In this document: positions 17,658 to 26,004 of the stretch, piece by piece | Layout: the number at the start of each line of letters is the position of its first letter | Numbering within the stretch: the first letter of the stretch is position 1 | Notes under the pieces: model-generated | The model's database searches: none | What the model saw: only the letters and a program-made list of their open reading frames with translations | Told to the model about the DNA's origin: nothing | Assembly (NCBI RefSeq): GCF_014207255.1 | Contig: NZ_JACHCZ010000003.1 | Coordinates: 706,933-770,932, forward strand | Reading direction: 5' to 3' | Source: Pseudomonas sp. JAI120 | Lineage (GTDB): Bacteria > Pseudomonadota > Gammaproteobacteria > Pseudomonadales > Pseudomonadaceae | DNA length: 64,000 nucleotides | Program-made: the position numbers and the translations under genes

Positions 17658-18377
17658 TTATTCCGCCTTGCGCGGAATCAAAACCACCTGCGCCGGAATA
17701 TGTTTCAAAATCTGCCGGTGAATCTTCAGCTCATACTCCGAATCAATGCGCTTCACCCGTTTGGTCAGCAACGTGGCCAGCCATGGGTAATCCTGGGTAC
17801 GCGGCGCCTGGATCGTCACATCACACTGGTAATTCACCACATCGGTGGCGATTGCATCCAGTTGATGGCGCAGCTCTTCGATGTCGGTGAGGTTCAGCGC
17901 CACGGTGGTGCTTGGCGCCGCCGGGTCGATGACCTTGGCTGCAGGCTTGGCTTCGGCGGCCTTGAGGGCCTCTTCGGCCTTATCCAACTCGGCCTTGCGG
18001 GCGTGGGTGATGGCGCTGTTTACGCCGCCGGTCAGCGCCGGCGCCTTGGGCATCAGCGCGCGGGCACGGCTCAGGGCGGTGGCGGCGGCGTTTACGTCGC
18101 CTTTTTGCAGCACGATCTGGCTGCGCTGCAGGTAAGCCTCGGCCAATTGACGTTGGTAGGGTTCCAGCGTCGGGTCATTGGGCGACTGGGCCTGCAGCGC
18201 GGCCAGTTGGTCTTCGGCGGTGGCCAGCTCACTGCTGGCCAGGTTTTGCTCCAGCTGCGCGATGGCCGCAGCACGCGGATCCGTAGCCTCTGGGGCGGCG
18301 GGCGGTGTGCTTTGACAGGCGCCCAGCAGCAGGGAAAACGCGGCAAGGAGCAGATAACGGGAGGTGAACAGCTTCAT
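17658..18377 (-). CDS. PA5502-type lipoprotein with tetratricopeptide-like helices
   Basis: Lipoprotein of 239 aa: signal peptide and lipobox SLLLGAC put the lipidated cysteine at residue 20. Residues 30-140 look like helical tetratricopeptide-type repeats (AEDQLAALQAQ, LAEAYLQRSQIVLQKGDVNAAATALSRARAL). The C-terminal 80 residues form a separate domain (LRHQLDAIATDVVNYQCDVTIQAPRT). Homologues sit beside the znu genes in Pseudomonas (PA5502), but the protein has no known function. An envelope role is all the sequence supports. Confidence 0.85.
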   Translation of the reverse strand: MKLFTSRYLLLAAFSLLLGACQSTPPAAPEATDPRAAAIAQLEQNLASSELATAEDQLAALQAQSPNDPTLEPYQRQLAEAYLQRSQIVLQKGDVNAAATALSRARALMPKAPALTGGVNSAITHARKAELDKAEEALKAAEAKPAAKVIDPAAPSTTVALNLTDIEELRHQLDAIATDVVNYQCDVTIQAPRTQDYPWLATLLTKRVKRIDSEYELKIHRQILKHIPAQVVLIPRKAE

Positions 18378-18414
18378 TCCTGCGACTCTCTATTTGCGCA
18401 AAAAGCGAGCAAGT

Positions 18415-19203
18415 CTACACCCCTCGACGGGGCAGGACAAAACTCAGCAGAAACAGGGCGGCGGCCGTCACCACAATGGACGGCCCTGCCGGTGTGTCCT
18501 TGAACCACGACAACGCCAGGCCCCCGCACACTGCCAGCATGCCCAACAGGCTGGCACCGATCGCCATCTGCTCCGGTGAGCGGGCATGGCGCTGGGCGGC
18601 GGCGGCGGGGATGATCAACAGCGACGTGATCAACAATACGCCGACAATCTTCATCGCGACAGCAATCACCACCGCGATCAACAACATGAGCGCCATGCGC
18701 AGGGCGGGCACCGGCAAGCCTTCTACGGTTGCCAGTTCTTCGTGCACGGTGATTGCCAGCAATGGGCGCCACAGGGTCACCAGCAGCGCCAGTACGGCAG
18801 CGCTGCCGCCGAGGATCCATGCGAGGTCGGTGGGGCTGATCGCCAACAGGTCGCCAAACAGGTAGGCCATCAAGTCGATGCGCACTTCATGCATAAAGCT
18901 CAGCACCACCAGGCCCAGGGACAGCGTGCTCGGCGCCAGGATGCCGAGCAGGGTGTCGGAGGCCAGCGGTTGGCGCTGCTGCAGGGTCACCAGCAATACC
19001 GCCAGGAGCAGGCAGCCCACGGTTACCGCGATGGTCGGGCTGACATCCAGCAGGAAGCCCAGGGCCACCCCCAGCAGCGCGGCGTGGGACAACGTGTCGC
19101 CAAAGTACGCCATGCGTCGCCAGACCACGAACGAGCCCAGTGGGCCCGCCACCAACGCCAGAGCCAAGCCTGCCAGCAGGGCGTAAAGCAGAAAATCAGC
19201 CAT
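18415..19203 (-). CDS. znuB: Zinc ABC transporter permease ZnuB
   Basis: Inner-membrane permease of the high-affinity zinc importer, 262 aa, with about eight helices. N-terminal MADFLLYALLAGLALALVAGPLGSFVVWRRMAYFGD and GDTLSHAALLGVALGFLL are family hallmarks. The start at 19203 lies inside the end of znuC (8-bp overlap), so translation is coupled. Upstream in-frame codons would run into the His-rich znuC tail in another frame and are not credible starts. Confidence 0.95.
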   Translation of the reverse strand: MADFLLYALLAGLALALVAGPLGSFVVWRRMAYFGDTLSHAALLGVALGFLLDVSPTIAVTVGCLLLAVLLVTLQQRQPLASDTLLGILAPSTLSLGLVVLSFMHEVRIDLMAYLFGDLLAISPTDLAWILGGSAAVLALLVTLWRPLLAITVHEELATVEGLPVPALRMALMLLIAVVIAVAMKIVGVLLITSLLIIPAAAAQRHARSPEQMAIGASLLGMLAVCGGLALSWFKDTPAGPSIVVTAAALFLLSFVLPRRGV

Positions 19204-19981
19204 GCTTGCAGCTATCTCCATGAACGTGAGTGTGGGGCGTCGCGGGATCGTCAACGACAGCGCCATGCAGGTCATGGGCATGGTCGTGATGATGGTGATA
19301 GATCGCCAGGCTCTGGGCGTTCTTGCCGAACAGCTCGACGAACGCCGGGTCGCCGCTGACCTGTTCCGGGTGACCGGAGCAGCACACGTGACGGTTGAGG
19401 CACACCACCTGGTCGGTGGTGCTCATCACCAGGTGCAGGTCGTGGGAGACCATCAGCACGCCGCAGCCATGGCGGTCGCGCAGACGGGTGATCAGGCTGT
19501 ACAACTCAGCCTGGCCGGCGACGTCGACGCCCTGCACGGGTTCATCCAGCACCAGCAACTCGGGTTCGCGCAACAGGGCGCGGGCCAGCAGTACCCGCTG
19601 CATTTCGCCGCCGGAGATGCTTTGCACCGGGCTGTCGATGACCTGTTCGGCCCCGACTTCCTTGAGGGCGGCCTGCGCGCGGGCGCGGTCCACACCGGGC
19701 ACCAGGCGCAAAAAACGCAGTACGGATAAGGGCAGAGTCGGATCAACGTGCAGCTTTTGCGGCATATAGCCCACACGCAGCCTGGGCTTGCGCCACACGC
19801 TGCCGGTGTCGGGTTTGAGCAGGCCGAGTACGGCGCGCACCAGGGTGGTCTTGCCGGCGCCATTGGGGCCGATCAGGGTGACGATCTGCCCCGGCTCGAC
19901 GCTCAATGCGATGTTATCCAGCACGTTTTGCCCGGCGAACGTGACGCCGACCTGGTCCAGGCGGATTAACGCGTTGCTCAT
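19196..19981 (-). CDS. znuC: Zinc ABC transporter ATP-binding protein ZnuC
   Basis: ATPase of the zinc importer, 261 aa. Walker A is GPNGAGKTT, the signature ISGGEMQRVLLARAL and Walker B LLVLDEPVQGVD. The C-terminal tail is histidine-rich (IYHHHHDHAHDLHG, HTHVHGDSCKHG), as expected in a zinc system. Its ATG overlaps the zur stop codon (ATGA), so zur-znuC-znuB form one operon, repressed by zinc-loaded Zur. Confidence 0.96.
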   Translation of the reverse strand: MSNALIRLDQVGVTFAGQNVLDNIALSVEPGQIVTLIGPNGAGKTTLVRAVLGLLKPDTGSVWRKPRLRVGYMPQKLHVDPTLPLSVLRFLRLVPGVDRARAQAALKEVGAEQVIDSPVQSISGGEMQRVLLARALLREPELLVLDEPVQGVDVAGQAELYSLITRLRDRHGCGVLMVSHDLHLVMSTTDQVVCLNRHVCCSGHPEQVSGDPAFVELFGKNAQSLAIYHHHHDHAHDLHGAVVDDPATPHTHVHGDSCKHG

Positions 19982-20463
19982 CAAGCCCCCTGGCAGCCCG
20001 AGCACAGGCCGACCACTTCGACCGTTTGCCCTTCGACCCGGAAGCCCACGTCGGCGGAGCTCTTGATGATGGCGTCGCTGATGCTTTTTTGTTCAAGTTC
20101 GATGGCGGCGTGGCACTCGCGGCAGATCAGGAACTGGCCCTGATGCGCGTGTTCCGGGTGGTTGCAGCCGACAAACGCGTTGAGCGAGGCAATGCGGTGC
20201 ACCAGGCCATTTTCCAGCAGGAAATCCAGCGCGCGATACACCGTAGGCGGCGCGGCGCGGCGGCCGTCCTGCTCGCTGAGCACACCCAGGATGTCGTAGG
20301 CGCCCAGGGGTTTGTGGCTCTGCCAGACCAGTTCCAGCACCCGGCGGCGCAGAGCAGTCAGGCGCAAGCCCTTCTGTGCGCAGAGGGTGTCGGCCTCCGA
20401 CAGCGCGGTATGCACGCAGTGAGAGTGGTCGTGTGGACGGCTGGCAAGCGGTGTTTTAGGCAT
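19981..20463 (-). CDS. zur: Zinc uptake regulator Zur (Fur family)
   Basis: Zinc-sensing repressor of 160 aa. The winged helix lies at about 30-95 (KGLRLTALRRRVLELVWQS, PPTVYRALDFLLENGLVH). Structural zinc cysteines appear as C114xxC117 (LICRECH) and C154xxC157 (GLCSGCQGA); the regulatory site region is CNHPEHAHQGQF. It is the first gene of zur-znuC-znuB and divergent from znuA, with a Zur-box-like sequence between them. It corresponds to PA5499 (np20). Confidence 0.96.
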   Translation of the reverse strand: MPKTPLASRPHDHSHCVHTALSEADTLCAQKGLRLTALRRRVLELVWQSHKPLGAYDILGVLSEQDGRRAAPPTVYRALDFLLENGLVHRIASLNAFVGCNHPEHAHQGQFLICRECHAAIELEQKSISDAIIKSSADVGFRVEGQTVEVVGLCSGCQGA

Positions 20464-20490
20464 GAGCGGCGACAGATATTTGATAGAGAC

Positions 20491-20503
20491 GTTATTATGT
20501 TAC
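20491..20503. promoter_or_regulatory. Zur-box-like operator between zur and znuA
   Basis: GTTATTATGTTAC resembles the core of known Zur boxes (GTTATAnTATAAC) and lies 28 bp before the zur ATG and about 28 bp before the znuA start. One site in this position could control both directions. The right half deviates from the consensus. Confidence 0.55.
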
Positions 20504-20530
20504 CCGTTCCTACGCCATTGAGTGGTCATC

Positions 20531-21451
20531 GTGTCCCGACTTTTTCCCGTTTTTGTCGTATTTGTCACCAGTTTGTTCATGACTGGCGCCGCTCAGGCTG
20601 AGGTCAAGGTGCTGACCAGCATCAAGCCGTTGCAGTTGATTGCCGCTGCTGTGCAAGACGGTGTGGCCGTTCCGGAGGTGTTGTTGCCGCCGGGTGCGTC
20701 GCCGCATAACTATGCGTTGCGCCCATCCGACGTACGGCGCGTGCAGTCAGTCGATCTGCTGTATTGGATCGGGCCGGATATGGAGAGCTTCCTTCCTCGC
20801 GTGCTCAAAGGTCGTACAGCCGCGACCGTTGCTGTCCAAGACCTGCCAGGCATGAAGCTCCGCCGCTTCGCCGAAGATAGCCATTCCCACGCCGACGATG
20901 CCGACGAACATGACCATGATCATCGCCCAGGCAGCGTGGATGCGCACTTATGGTTGTCGACGGTCAATGCTCGTGTGATCGCCGCGCGCATGGCGTCTGA
21001 CCTCAGCGCTGCCGACCCGAGCAATGCCGCGCGTTACCAGAGCAACGTGAAGGCATTCGACGAGCGCCTGGATGCCCTTGATGCGCGCCTTAAAAAGCGC
21101 ATGGCGAGCATCGGTGACAAACCTTACTTCGTGTTCCACGAAGCCTTTGATTACTTCGAAGACGCTTACGGGCTCAAGCACACCGGTGTGTTCAGTGTTG
21201 CTGCCGAAGTGCAGCCTGGCGCCCAGCATGTGGCGGCGATGCGTACGCGTTTGGAGGAAGTGGGCAAGACCTGCGTGTTCAGCGAGCCGCCTTTGCGTCC
21301 GCGCCTGGCTGAAACCCTGGTGGCTGGCCTTCCGGTGAAGTTGGCGGAATTGGATGCGCTGGGCGGCTACACCCCGGCCACAGCCCAGGGTTACGAACAG
21401 GTGCTGGAGAAATTGGGGAACGACTTGGCAGGGTGCCTGGAGTCGTTATAA
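20531..21451 (+). CDS. znuA: Zinc ABC transporter substrate-binding protein ZnuA
   Basis: Periplasmic zinc-binding protein of about 306 aa with a Sec signal peptide (ends near GAAQAEVKVLTS). The fold carries the zinc histidines: H in SPHNYALRPSD, H in SVDAHLWLS and H in FVFHEAFDYF. The mobile loop is short and His/Asp-rich (DSHSHADDADEHDHDHRPG). No ATG is available; I prefer GTG at 20531 (VSRLFPVFV) because it matches the MSRLFP start of homologues, though GTG at 20522 is in frame. It is divergent from zur. A REP pair follows. Confidence 0.94.
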   Translation: MSRLFPVFVVFVTSLFMTGAAQAEVKVLTSIKPLQLIAAAVQDGVAVPEVLLPPGASPHNYALRPSDVRRVQSVDLLYWIGPDMESFLPRVLKGRTAATVAVQDLPGMKLRRFAEDSHSHADDADEHDHDHRPGSVDAHLWLSTVNARVIAARMASDLSAADPSNAARYQSNVKAFDERLDALDARLKKRMASIGDKPYFVFHEAFDYFEDAYGLKHTGVFSVAAEVQPGAQHVAAMRTRLEEVGKTCVFSEPPLRPRLAETLVAGLPVKLAELDALGGYTPATAQGYEQVLEKLGNDLAGCLESL

Positions 21452-21470
21452 GCCGCAGCGCAGATCAAAT

Positions 21471-21561
21471 GTAGGAGGGGGCTTGCTCCCGATGACGGCG
21501 TTTCAGTCGATGATAAGTTGACTGGTCCACCGCCATCGGGAGCAAGCCCCCTCCCACATTT
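21471..21561. repeat. Inverted pair of REP elements
   Basis: GTAGGAGGGGGCTTGCTCCC and its imperfect complement face each other around about 40 bases, which include CGATGACGGCG and CCGCCATCGG inner arms. It lies between convergent znuA and thrB. Confidence 0.88.
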
Positions 21562-21576
21562 TGACCGGGTTGGTCC

Positions 21577-22530
21577 TTAGAGCGCGAATGGCAGGTGGAC
21601 GGTGACCTGCTGACGCTGCGTCAACCGATGCTCGAACTCGGCGGGATCGTGAATCAGCACATCCTGCCCGGCAAACGACTCGGCAGCGATCAGGCGCGAC
21701 AACCAGAACCGCACGCACGCCACCCGCAACATGGTCGGCCACAACTCGGCCTCCTTGGCGGTGAACGGACGCAGCCCGGCGTAGGCACCCAGCAGCGCAC
21801 GGGCGCGCGGGCCATCGATGACGCCATCGGCGTCCGAACACCAGTCATTCAGGGCGATTGCCACGTCGTAGAGCATCGGACCCGAGCAGGCGTTGTAGAA
21901 GTCGATCAGGCCGGTCAGGTGCGTGCCTTCGAACATCGCATTGTCGCGGAACAGGTCGGCGTGAACGTTCGCGCGTGGCAGAGCGAGGATGTCGGCCTTG
22001 TGGGCCTCGATTTCGGTCAATGCAGCGTGCAGCAGGCTTTGCTGTGCATCGTTCAAGTGCGAAATCAGCTGCGCACCCTCGTTGAGCATCCAGTCCAGGC
22101 CGCGATCGGTCTTGCGCTCCAGCACTTTCTCGCCTTGCGTCGCCAGGTGCAGATGACCGAGAAGGTCGCCTACCTGGGCGCAATGCTGTGCGTTGGCGTC
22201 CTTGATGTGTTTGCCGGCCAGGCGTGGTTGCAGCAGGGCCGGTTTGCCTTTCAGTTCGCGCAATGCCACGCCATCGGTGGTGCGCAGGGCATAGGGCACC
22301 GGCAGGTCGGCGTCGTGGAGCACGTCGAGCAGTTCGATGAAGAACGGCATTTCCGCGACGGGGCCGCGCTCAACCAGGGTCAGGACGAATTCGCCCTGTT
22401 CCAGGCTGATAAAGAAATTGGTGTTTTCGCTACCAGCGGCAATCCCCTGGAAGTCAAGCAGGCGGCCGAGCCCGTAGGGGGCAAGAAAGGTTTCCAGCTC
22501 GGGCCGAGCCAGGGGGGTGAACACAGACAT
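21577..22530 (-). CDS. thrB: Homoserine kinase (ThrB, choline-kinase-like type)
   Basis: Phosphorylates homoserine in threonine synthesis. The 317-aa protein belongs to the aminoglycoside phosphotransferase-like type of ThrB found in pseudomonads, not the GHMP type. Kinase motifs: GRLLDFQGIAAGSENTNFFI near the N terminus, ANVHADLFRDNAMFEGTHLTGLIDFYNACSGPML as the catalytic and metal loop. The start MSVFTPLARPELE at 22530 is preferred; the open frame runs 14 codons further. It matches PA5495 and follows the DUF2782 gene on the same strand. Confidence 0.94.
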   Translation of the reverse strand: MSVFTPLARPELETFLAPYGLGRLLDFQGIAAGSENTNFFISLEQGEFVLTLVERGPVAEMPFFIELLDVLHDADLPVPYALRTTDGVALRELKGKPALLQPRLAGKHIKDANAQHCAQVGDLLGHLHLATQGEKVLERKTDRGLDWMLNEGAQLISHLNDAQQSLLHAALTEIEAHKADILALPRANVHADLFRDNAMFEGTHLTGLIDFYNACSGPMLYDVAIALNDWCSDADGVIDGPRARALLGAYAGLRPFTAKEAELWPTMLRVACVRFWLSRLIAAESFAGQDVLIHDPAEFEHRLTQRQQVTVHLPFAL

Positions 22531-22549
22531 GGTTAAAACTGCCAGTACG

Positions 22550-22570
22550 GGCGCCGCGGTGCGCGGCGCC
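22550..22570. other. GC-rich hairpin between the DUF2782 gene and thrB
   Basis: GGCGCCGCG and CGCGGCGCC form a 9-bp perfect stem with a three-base loop. It lies between the stop of the DUF2782 gene and the thrB start. No T-run follows on either strand, so it is not a standard terminator; it may slow polymerase or protect the mRNA end. Confidence 0.6.
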
Positions 22571-22586
22571 AATTGAAGTTAAGAAA

Positions 22587-22877
22587 TCATTTCCATTCGA
22601 AGATCTTCCATGACGGAATCAGCATATCCGGCTGGTCAGAGCGGATGAAGTTCGCGTCGGTTCCGTCCGCGCGCACGAGGAAATACGGCGGAAAGCCTTT
22701 CTTCGTTATCTTGATTGCGTACAGGAAACCGTTTTGGCGGTACTCCTGAATGGTTCTGTCGCCCTCCGTGCGAATGGTAACTTCCGGATCACCCGAAGGG
22801 GCACTGTCTGCTGCGATGGCAACCATCGGAGCGAGTGCAATCAGGCCGGTCAACAGCAGGCGATTGAATGTACGCAT
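22587..22877 (-). CDS. DUF2782 family exported protein
   Basis: Small exported protein of 96 aa with a Sec signal peptide ending near MVAIAADSAPSG. The mature part is a compact beta-rich domain (EVTIRTEGDRTIQEYRQNG, YAIKITKKGFPPYFLVRADG, LIPSWKIFEWK) conserved beside polA in Pseudomonas (PA5494). The function is unknown. It is divergent from polA with a 74-bp gap. Confidence 0.88.
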   Translation of the reverse strand: MRTFNRLLLTGLIALAPMVAIAADSAPSGDPEVTIRTEGDRTIQEYRQNGFLYAIKITKKGFPPYFLVRADGTDANFIRSDQPDMLIPSWKIFEWK

Positions 22878-22951
22878 GATAACCTTGTCCCTTTGTTTTC
22901 ATTGGTCCGGCTATTCTAGCGCCTGACCCGCCGAAAAGGTTGATCCTGCTC

Positions 22952-25735
22952 ATGAGCCAAGCACCCCTCGTCCTGGTGGACGGTTCTTCATATCTGTACC
23001 GCGCCTTCCACGCGCTGCCACCGCTGACCACCTCCAAAGGCCTGCCGACCGGTGCGGTCAAGGGCGTGTTGAACATGCTCAAAAGCTTGCGCAAACAGTA
23101 TCCGGACAGCCCGTTCGCAGTCGTGTTCGACGCAAAGGGTGGAACCTTTCGCGATGACATGTACGCCGAATACAAGGCCAATCGCCCGAGCATGCCCGAT
23201 GACATGCGTCTGCAGATCGAGCCACTGCACCAGAGCGTGATCGCCCTCGGTTTCCCGTTGCTGTGCGTCGAAGGCGTCGAGGCCGATGACGTGATCGGCA
23301 CCCTGGCCCGCAGCAGTGCGGCCGCTGACCGTCCGGTGGTGATCTCCACCGGCGACAAGGACATGGCGCAGTTGGTCGACGGGCACATTACCTTGGTCAA
23401 CACCATGACCGGTAGCTCGATGGACATTGAGGGCGTAAAGGAGAAATTTGGCGTCGCTCCGGAGCAGATTATCGATTATCTGGCGTTGATGGGGGATTCG
23501 TCCGACAACATCCCTGGCGTCCCGGGCATTGGTCCTAAGACGGCTTCCGGCTTGCTGGTAGGTGTGAATGGCGGTCTGAAAGAGCTTTATGAGCAGTTGG
23601 ATATCGTGCCGACCTTGCCGATCCGGGGTGCCAAGACGTTACCGGCCAAGCTCGAAGAGCATCGAGAGATGGCGTTCCTTTCCTATCAGTTGGCGACGAT
23701 CAAGATCGATGTGCCGCTGGATGTAGGCCTGGATGACTTGCACTTGATCGAACCGGACCGCGAGAAACTCCTGGAGCTGTATACCCTGCTGGAGTTCAAG
23801 AGCTGGTTCGATGAGATTCAGCGCGATGCCAAACGGGTGGAGCTCAAGGCCGCGCCTGTTGCCGAGGACATTGTTGAGGTTGCCCCCGCAGCACCCGCAG
23901 AGACGATCTACACCACCATTCTCGACCAAGGCACATTCGATGTCTGGATGAAGAAGCTCAACGACGCGACGTTGTTCGCTTTCGACACCGAAACCACCGG
24001 GATCGACGGCCAGCAGGCGCAGTTGGTCGGGGTGTCCTTTGCCGTGAAGCCCCATGAAGCTGCCTACATCCCGCTGACCCACTCCTACATCGGTGCGCCG
24101 CAGCAGTTGGATCGCGACACCGTGTTGCTGGCCTTGAAGCCATTGCTGGAAGACCCGAGCAAGCTCAAGGTCGGCCAGCACGCCAAGTTCGACATGAATA
24201 TCCTGGCCAACTGTGCCATCGGCGGCGACCCGGCGAATGGCATCAGCGTGCGCGGCATCGCTTTCGACACCATGCTTGAATCCTATGTGTTGAATTCCAC
24301 TGCGACCCGCCATGACATGGACAGCCTGGCCAAGAAGTACCTGGACTACGACACCGTCAGTTTCCAGGACATCGCCGGCAGAGGCGCCAAGCAGCTGACG
24401 TTCGACCAGATCCCGCTCGAACAGGCTGGCCCTTATGCCGCCGAGGATGCCGACGTGACGCTGCGCCTGCATCAGGCATTGCACGCACAACTCACGGCCA
24501 TACCAAGCCTGGCGAGTGTGCTGACGGACATCGAAATTCCCTTGGTACCGGTGCTGGCACGTATCGAACGCCAGGGCGCCCTGGTGGATGCGCAGCTGCT
24601 CGGTGTCCAGAGCATCGAGCTGGGCAATAAGATGGTTGAGCTGGAGCGCCAGGCGTTCGAGATCGCCGGCGAAGCATTCAACCTGGGTTCGCCCAAGCAG
24701 CTCGGGGCGATTCTCTACGAGAAGCTCGGCCTGCCGGTGCTGAAAAAGACGGGCAAGGGACAGGCGTCCACGGCAGAGGAAGTGCTGGCCAAGCTGGCCG
24801 AAGATGACTATCCGCTGCCCAAGGTACTGATGCAGTACCGCAGCATGAGCAAGCTGAAAAGCACTTACACCGACCGCTTGCCGGAGCAGATCAACCCGCG
24901 TACCGGGCGTGTTCACACCTCTTACCATCAGGCGGTGGCGGCGACCGGGCGACTGTCTTCCAGCGACCCGAACCTGCAGAACATCCCGGTGCGCACCGCC
25001 GAAGGGCGGCGCATCCGCCAGGCATTCGTGGCGCCGAAGGGCTACAAACTGCTGGCGGCGGACTATTCGCAGATCGAACTGCGGATCATGGCGCACCTGT
25101 CCAAGGACGAGGGGCTGATGAATGCGTTCCGCAACGACCTGGACGTGCACACCGCCACGGCGGCCGAGGTGTTCAAGGTTGAATTGGCTGAGGTCACGTC
25201 CAGTCAGCGTCGCAGTGCCAAGGCGATCAACTTTGGCCTGATCTACGGTATGGGGGCACAGAAGCTCGGCAAGGACATCGGTGTCGATACCAAGACCGCA
25301 AAGGCTTACATCGATCTGTACTTCGCCCGCTACCCAGGGGTTCGCGAGTACATGGAGCGCACCCGTGCCCAGGCTGCCGATCAAGGCTACGTGGAAACGT
25401 TCTTCGGGCGTCGGCTGTATTTGCCGGACATCAATTCCAACAAACCTCAGGAGCGCGCGGCCGCAGAACGCACGGCGATCAATGCGCCGATGCAGGGCAC
25501 GGCGGCGGATATCATCAAGAAAGCCATGGTGCTGGTGGATAACTGGCTGACCGCGTCGGGCCTGGATGCCAAGGTGATCCTGCAGGTACACGATGAACTG
25601 GTGCTGGAGGTGCGTGAGGATCTGGTGGCAGAGGCCAGCGAGAAGATTCGCGAGCACATGAGTGCGGCCGCGCAGTTGGATGTGCCGTTGGTGGTGGACG
25701 TTGGTGTAGGCGATAACTGGGACGAAGCGCACTGA
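22952..25735 (+). CDS. polA: DNA polymerase I
   Basis: Repair and Okazaki-fragment polymerase, 927 aa, nearly the same length as in E. coli. The order is: 5'-3' exonuclease (1 to about 290; SSYLYRAFHALPPL, LMGDSSDNIPGVPGIGPKTA), 3'-5' exonuclease with intact Asp345 and Glu347 (FAFDTETTG), and polymerase with motif A Asp704 (DYSQIELR), the O-helix RRSAKAINFGLIYG and motif C HDE at 880-882. All three activities look intact. I use the ATG at 22952; a TTG at 22940 is in frame but leaves no room for a ribosome site. Confidence 0.98.
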   Translation: MSQAPLVLVDGSSYLYRAFHALPPLTTSKGLPTGAVKGVLNMLKSLRKQYPDSPFAVVFDAKGGTFRDDMYAEYKANRPSMPDDMRLQIEPLHQSVIALGFPLLCVEGVEADDVIGTLARSSAAADRPVVISTGDKDMAQLVDGHITLVNTMTGSSMDIEGVKEKFGVAPEQIIDYLALMGDSSDNIPGVPGIGPKTASGLLVGVNGGLKELYEQLDIVPTLPIRGAKTLPAKLEEHREMAFLSYQLATIKIDVPLDVGLDDLHLIEPDREKLLELYTLLEFKSWFDEIQRDAKRVELKAAPVAEDIVEVAPAAPAETIYTTILDQGTFDVWMKKLNDATLFAFDTETTGIDGQQAQLVGVSFAVKPHEAAYIPLTHSYIGAPQQLDRDTVLLALKPLLEDPSKLKVGQHAKFDMNILANCAIGGDPANGISVRGIAFDTMLESYVLNSTATRHDMDSLAKKYLDYDTVSFQDIAGRGAKQLTFDQIPLEQAGPYAAEDADVTLRLHQALHAQLTAIPSLASVLTDIEIPLVPVLARIERQGALVDAQLLGVQSIELGNKMVELERQAFEIAGEAFNLGSPKQLGAILYEKLGLPVLKKTGKGQASTAEEVLAKLAEDDYPLPKVLMQYRSMSKLKSTYTDRLPEQINPRTGRVHTSYHQAVAATGRLSSSDPNLQNIPVRTAEGRRIRQAFVAPKGYKLLAADYSQIELRIMAHLSKDEGLMNAFRNDLDVHTATAAEVFKVELAEVTSSQRRSAKAINFGLIYGMGAQKLGKDIGVDTKTAKAYIDLYFARYPGVREYMERTRAQAADQGYVETFFGRRLYLPDINSNKPQERAAAERTAINAPMQGTAADIIKKAMVLVDNWLTASGLDAKVILQVHDELVLEVREDLVAEASEKIREHMSAAAQLDVPLVVDVGVGDNWDEAH

Positions 25736-25745
25736 TTTCGCGGCG

Positions 25746-25770
25746 CCGCCATCACCGGGCGTGATGGCGG
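25746..25770 (+). terminator. Hairpin after polA
   Basis: CCGCCATCAC and GTGATGGCGG form a perfect 10-bp stem with a five-base loop, 10 bp after the polA stop. The following bases (AGTGCTTT) give only a weak T-run, so termination may be partial. Confidence 0.6.
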
Positions 25771-25827
25771 AGTGCTTTAGACCGGAAATCCGTTTCAGTT
25801 ATTACCAATAGTTTTTTGAACCTGCCG

Positions 25828-25855
25828 GAACTTAACCCGTGAATTGCTACTCAGA
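25828..25855 (+). promoter_or_regulatory. AlgU (sigma-22)-type promoter of ersA
   Basis: GAACTT (25828-25833), a 17-base spacer and TCAGA (25851-25855) match the AlgU/RpoE consensus GAACTT-N16/17-TCTGA with one change. The start point would be near 25862. ErsA is known to be AlgU-dependent in P. aeruginosa. Confidence 0.75.
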
Positions 25856-25861
25856 GTTACT

Positions 25862-25991
25862 GAATGGGTGGTGAAGCCCTTCAATGCTCCTATGTTGTGT
25901 TAAGTGTTGGCAGATATCCGGACCCCGCCCTAGCGGTCCGGTACTTGAACCCCGAACTTCCCCTCCCCATACGAAGTCCGGGGTTTTTTTT
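25862..25991 (+). ncRNA. ersA: Small regulatory RNA ErsA
   Basis: A gene-free stretch between polA and engB that begins after an AlgU-type promoter and ends in a strong intrinsic terminator. The same slot holds ErsA in P. aeruginosa and Spot 42 in enterics. The predicted length of about 130 nt fits ErsA (about 132 nt). An inner hairpin (GGACC...GGTCC around 25920) and a terminal loop carrying CCCCTCCCCATACG are visible; the C-rich run is the likely seed that pairs with purine-rich ribosome sites, such as algC or oprD in P. aeruginosa. The exact ends are inferred. Confidence 0.82.
25958..25991 (+). terminator. Intrinsic terminator of ersA
   Basis: The stem pairs AACCCCGAACTTC on the left with GAAGTCCGGGGTT on the right, and eight Ts follow. 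The C-rich loop is the probable regulatory seed. Confidence 0.8.
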
Positions 25992-26004
25992 GCCCGCAGA
26001 AAAG

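Noticed and set aside
23639..25732. 697-residue open frame opposite polA
   Set aside because: Shadow of a GC-rich gene; low-complexity composition and no motifs.
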